Shown: piece by piece, positions 61,599 to 64,000 of the stretch
Layout of the letters: every line of letters begins with the position of its first letter
Numbering within the stretch: position 1 is the first letter of the stretch
Assembly (NCBI RefSeq): GCF_001905145.1
Contig: NZ_LWLB01000007.1
Span: 1-64,000, forward strand
Reading direction: 5' to 3'
From: Nocardiopsis sp. TSRI0078
GTDB taxonomy: Bacteria; Actinomycetota; Actinomycetes; Streptosporangiales; Streptosporangiaceae
Length of the DNA stretch: 64,000 nucleotides
The notes under the pieces: model-generated
The model's database searches: none
The model's input: the letters and a program-made list of their open reading frames with translations, nothing else
What the model was told of the DNA's origin: nothing
Made by a program: the position numbers and the translations under genes

Positions 61599-61811
61599 AT
61601 GGAACGCCTGCACGGCTTGCTCAACCTCGTCATCAGCGCGTGCTGGCTCTTCCTCGGCGTGAGGAGGCTGCCCTCGGAGGAGAACTCCTCAGCACTGGTC
61701 TACCTCGGGTTCGGTGCCCTGTTCCTGGGCATCGGTGTCGTCTGGCTGGTGCGAGCGCGCAGAGGGAAGACCAGGGACGCCGACCGCGTGGTGCCTTCCA
61801 CCGCCGACTAG
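61599..61811 (+). CDS. Small two-span membrane protein
   Basis: A 70-aa protein: helix LLNLVISACWLFLGVRRL, then ALVYLGFGALFLGIGVVWLV, with a basic tail. GAGGTG precedes ATG 61599. Similar in build to the 77-aa protein at 60007, but no sequence family is recognised. Confidence 0.68.
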   Translation: MERLHGLLNLVISACWLFLGVRRLPSEENSSALVYLGFGALFLGIGVVWLVRARRGKTRDADRVVPSTAD

Positions 61812-61882
61812 TGTGCTGGCCGCAAGTGTTGCCGGTGTGACGGGCGGGCTCCGTCCCCCGTTGATCCTGTACTTGTAGACAC

Positions 61883-61896
61883 TTTCGGCGCCGAAA
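61883..61896. promoter_or_regulatory. 14-bp perfect palindrome
   Basis: TTTCGGCGCCGAAA, set inside weaker outer arms (ATCCTGTAC near 61864, GTACAAGAT near 61907). A 13/14 match occurs at 42204-42217. Probably an operator. Confidence 0.45.
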
Positions 61897-62017
61897 CTCG
61901 CTATAGGTACAAGATCACGGCGGAGGGGACGGTCCGACGCACCCTTCCGGTCACCGCGCTCGGGGCTTCGGCTCCAGCGGAGGCATCGTCCCGCCGCATC
62001 GGGGAAGGTTGCTGGAC

Positions 62018-62404
62018 ATGTTCGGACGACTGCACACCATGGCCATCGACTGCCCCGAACCCGGCGCGCTCGCGGACTTCTACGCCGAGCTCCTCGGGCT
62101 GCCCGTGACCCGCAGGGACGAGCACTGGGTGGTGGTCGGGCAGGAGTGGCCGCGGCTGGCCTTCCAGTACGCGCCGGACCACAGGCCGCCCGAGTGGCCC
62201 GACCCCGAGCGGCCGCAGCAGATGCACCTCGACGTGTGGGTGGAGGACATCGACGCCGCCGAGGAGAGGGTGCTGGAGCTCGGAGCCAGGCGACTGGCGG
62301 TCGTCGAGGACGACCCCGACAACCTGTTCCGGGTCTACGCCGACCCCGCGGGGCACCCGTTCTGCCTGGAGTACCCCGCGCGGACGCCCGAGCCGCCCGG
62401 CTAG
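62018..62404 (+). CDS. VOC/glyoxalase-like protein
   Basis: A 128-aa single vicinal-oxygen-chelate domain: TMAIDCPEPGALADFYAELL, then QQMHLDVWVEDIDAAEERVL and YADPAGHPFCLEY. Metal ligand candidates are the His in MHLDV and the Glu in CLEY. Related to uncharacterised actinobacterial glyoxalases. GGAAGG lies 9 nt before ATG 62018. Its stop shares bases with that of the convergent stress-protein gene. Confidence 0.88.
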   Translation: MFGRLHTMAIDCPEPGALADFYAELLGLPVTRRDEHWVVVGQEWPRLAFQYAPDHRPPEWPDPERPQQMHLDVWVEDIDAAEERVLELGARRLAVVEDDPDNLFRVYADPAGHPFCLEYPARTPEPPG

Positions 62405-63330
62405 TCCTCCTCCTCGGCGTGGTGGGGAAGGATCACCACGGGGATCTCGGAGTGGTGCAGCACCCCCTGGCCGACAGAGCCCAGGAGCAGGCCGCGCACG
62501 GTCCCCCGGCCGCGCGAGCCCACGACGACGGCGTCGGCACCCTCGGCGGCCCGGAGCAGCGCGTTGACCGGGCTGTCCTGGGTGCGCACCACGCTGACCT
62601 CCACGTCCAGGCCCTCGCGGCGCTCGTCGGCGGCGTCGGCCAGCATCCCGGCCACGAGCTCCTCGGACTTGCGGTCGAACAGCTTCTCCTGCGGCTCGTA
62701 GCCCATGGCGGTCATCGCGACCGGATCGTAGGGGTAGGGCACCTCCCAGCTGTTGACCACGACGAGCTCGCCCCCGCTCTCGCTCGCCAGGTCCACTGCC
62801 AGGTCCAGCGCCCTGCGCGCGTTCGTGGAGCCGTCCACACCGACCACGACCCGGTTCAGGGAGGTCGTCGCGGGCCGCCCCTCGTGCGAGGGCACCACCA
62901 CGACGGGGCAGGGCGCCTGGGCCGCGACCCGGACGCTCACCGAACCCACGAACATCGACGCGAACGCGCCCAGGCCCCGCGTGCCCACCACGAGCAGGTC
63001 GTGGGGGCGGCAGTGCCGCAGCAGTGCCAGCGGCGCCTCCTCCAGCGCGGTCTCCGTCTCCACGGTCACCGACGGCTGGAGTTCGCGGACGCGCTCGGCC
63101 ACCCGGTCCATCACCTCGGTGGCCTGCTCCGAGATCTCGGCGGTGGGGTCGAAGCGGGTGGGCCCGGGATCGGCCGACACGACCATCGGCATCCCCAGCG
63201 CGTACACGGCCAGGATCGGCGCGCCCCGGCGTGCGGCCTCGGCGGCCGCCCAGTCCAGTGCCGCACGGGAGTGGTCGGAACCGTCGATTCCCACGACGAC
63301 CTTGGACGGATGCTCCTTGCTGCCTGCCAT
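62401..63330 (-). CDS. Tandem universal stress protein
   Basis: A 309-aa protein with two UspA domains. Each has the nucleotide-binding strand VVVGIDGSDHSRAALDW or VVVGVDGSTNARRALDL and the later G-x2-G-x9-G-S/T motif: VVGTRGLGAFASMFVGSVS and VVGSRGRGTVRGLLLGSVG. Such proteins bind ATP and act under stress or hypoxia. Second of a pair on the minus strand. Confidence 0.93.
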   Translation of the reverse strand: MAGSKEHPSKVVVGIDGSDHSRAALDWAAAEAARRGAPILAVYALGMPMVVSADPGPTRFDPTAEISEQATEVMDRVAERVRELQPSVTVETETALEEAPLALLRHCRPHDLLVVGTRGLGAFASMFVGSVSVRVAAQAPCPVVVVPSHEGRPATTSLNRVVVGVDGSTNARRALDLAVDLASESGGELVVVNSWEVPYPYDPVAMTAMGYEPQEKLFDRKSEELVAGMLADAADERREGLDVEVSVVRTQDSPVNALLRAAEGADAVVVGSRGRGTVRGLLLGSVGQGVLHHSEIPVVILPHHAEEED

Positions 63331-63427
63331 AGTTCCCCCTCAACGCGTGCTCTGCGGACACATACCCCGCCGCGCGGCACCCCGGCACGGCACCCGCCGC
63401 GGTCCGTCACCGCCGCGGGAGGCACGG

Positions 63428-64000
63428 TCACTCGTCCCCGGACTCCGGCGGCAGGACGGCGACGGGCACCGTGGAGTGCTGCAGCACCCCCTGGCTGACC
63501 GACCCCATCACCAGTCCCCGGACTCCCCCGCGGCCACGCGAGCCCACGACGAGCAGGTCCGCCTCCCGGGACGCCTCCACCAGGGCGTCCACCGGGTTGG
63601 ACTGCGTCCGTACCGCGCTGATGTCCAGGTGCTCGGTCCGGTCGTCGACCACCTCGGCGAGCAGCCCCGCGACCACCTCCTCGGACTGGCGGTCGAACGT
63701 CTCCTCGTGGAGGGCGCGGTCGTCGGCGGACAGCGACTCGGCGTCCGCGGGCAGCGGCACCTGCCAGCTGTGGACCACCACGACCTCGGAACCGCCCACC
63801 AGGGCCTCGTGCAGGGCGAAGCGCAGTGCGCGGCGGGAGGACTCGGACCCGTCCACGCCCACCACGACGCGGTTCCGGCGCGGCGGCGGCTTCTCCAGGT
63901 TGGGTACCACCACCACGGGACAGGGCGCGTGCGAGGCGGCGCGCACACCGACCGAGCCCAGCATGATCGCCCGGACCCCGCCCAGGCCGCGCGAGCCCAT
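63428..64000 (-). CDS. Universal stress protein, 5' end outside the window
   Basis: At least 190 aa: the end of a first UspA domain (GSRGLGGVRAIMLGSVG) and a complete second one, with VVVGVDGSESSRRALRFALH and VVGSRGRGGVRGLVMGSVS. The start lies beyond the window edge. Close in sequence to the neighbouring tandem Usp, so the two probably arose by duplication. Confidence 0.9.
   Translation of the reverse strand: MGSRGLGGVRAIMLGSVGVRAASHAPCPVVVVPNLEKPPPRRNRVVVGVDGSESSRRALRFALHEALVGGSEVVVVHSWQVPLPADAESLSADDRALHEETFDRQSEEVVAGLLAEVVDDRTEHLDISAVRTQSNPVDALVEASREADLLVVGSRGRGGVRGLVMGSVSQGVLQHSTVPVAVLPPESGDE

Overview
The window is about 72% GC, has actinobacterial codon use, and carries a WhiB-family regulator, BldG, a SARP regulator, a pSAM2-type integrative element and many apparently leaderless genes. 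It comes from a filamentous actinomycete chromosome, most likely Streptosporangiales such as Nocardiopsis (inference from gene content; no species marker is present).

Layout. 0-9 kb: phosphohistidine phosphatase with an overlapping micro-peptide, K+-independent proton-pumping pyrophosphatase, an alpha/beta hydrolase fused in frame to a DUF309 domain, a holin-like membrane protein, acetyl-CoA synthetase, and a Fic-fold protein whose catalytic loop has decayed. 10-18 kb: a Tad-type secretion/pilus locus in two converging operons (CpaE-like, TadA, TadB, TadC on +; MrfA/Hrq1-like helicase, short Flp-like pilin, TadE and a second TadE-like protein on -). 17.8-34 kb: a core block whose gene set matches the crp-ponA2 block of mycobacteria and streptomycetes: bldG and its anti-sigma partner, marP, CoA-type NUDIX, nth, crp, metallo-beta-lactamase-fold hydrolase, NUDIX, RidA, DUF4177, two ArsA/Get3-like ATPases, wblA, a PASTA penicillin-binding protein, a YqeY-like protein and a metallophosphoesterase. 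Inserted after crp is a small membrane protein/XRE/oxidoreductase cluster with a clear promoter and twin operators. 34.7-47 kb: tRNA-Pro, a chitin-type LPMO, DUF4037, an MpaB-like protein, a large AfsR-like SARP regulator preceded by a small acidic protein with SARP-like repeats in front of it, a NUDIX, a DUF2786 protein, and a DnaN clamp gene without dnaA or recF beside it but with a tight cluster of DnaA boxes.

47.1-59.8 kb: a complete pSAM2-like actinomycete integrative and conjugative element (AICE) inserted in the 3' end of tRNA-Ser(UGA). It is bounded by a 38-bp perfect repeat and carries int, xis, a RepSA-type initiator, an FtsK/TraSA translocase, a Pra-like activator, two GntR/KorSA-type repressors each with its own palindromic operator family, and a Pif-like NUDIX. 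It also carries cargo: an AT-rich AAA ATPase and a type IV (AspBHI-like) modification-dependent restriction enzyme.

59.8-64 kb: a small cassette that repeats part of the AICE layout and shares a 50-nt nested hairpin with it, two small membrane proteins, a glyoxalase-fold protein, and two tandem universal stress proteins, the last cut by the window edge.

The KorSA/Pra circuit is the best supported regulatory model in the window: the same operator pattern lies in front of korSA and pra, so the repressor should hold both its own gene and the activator of rep-xis-int down.
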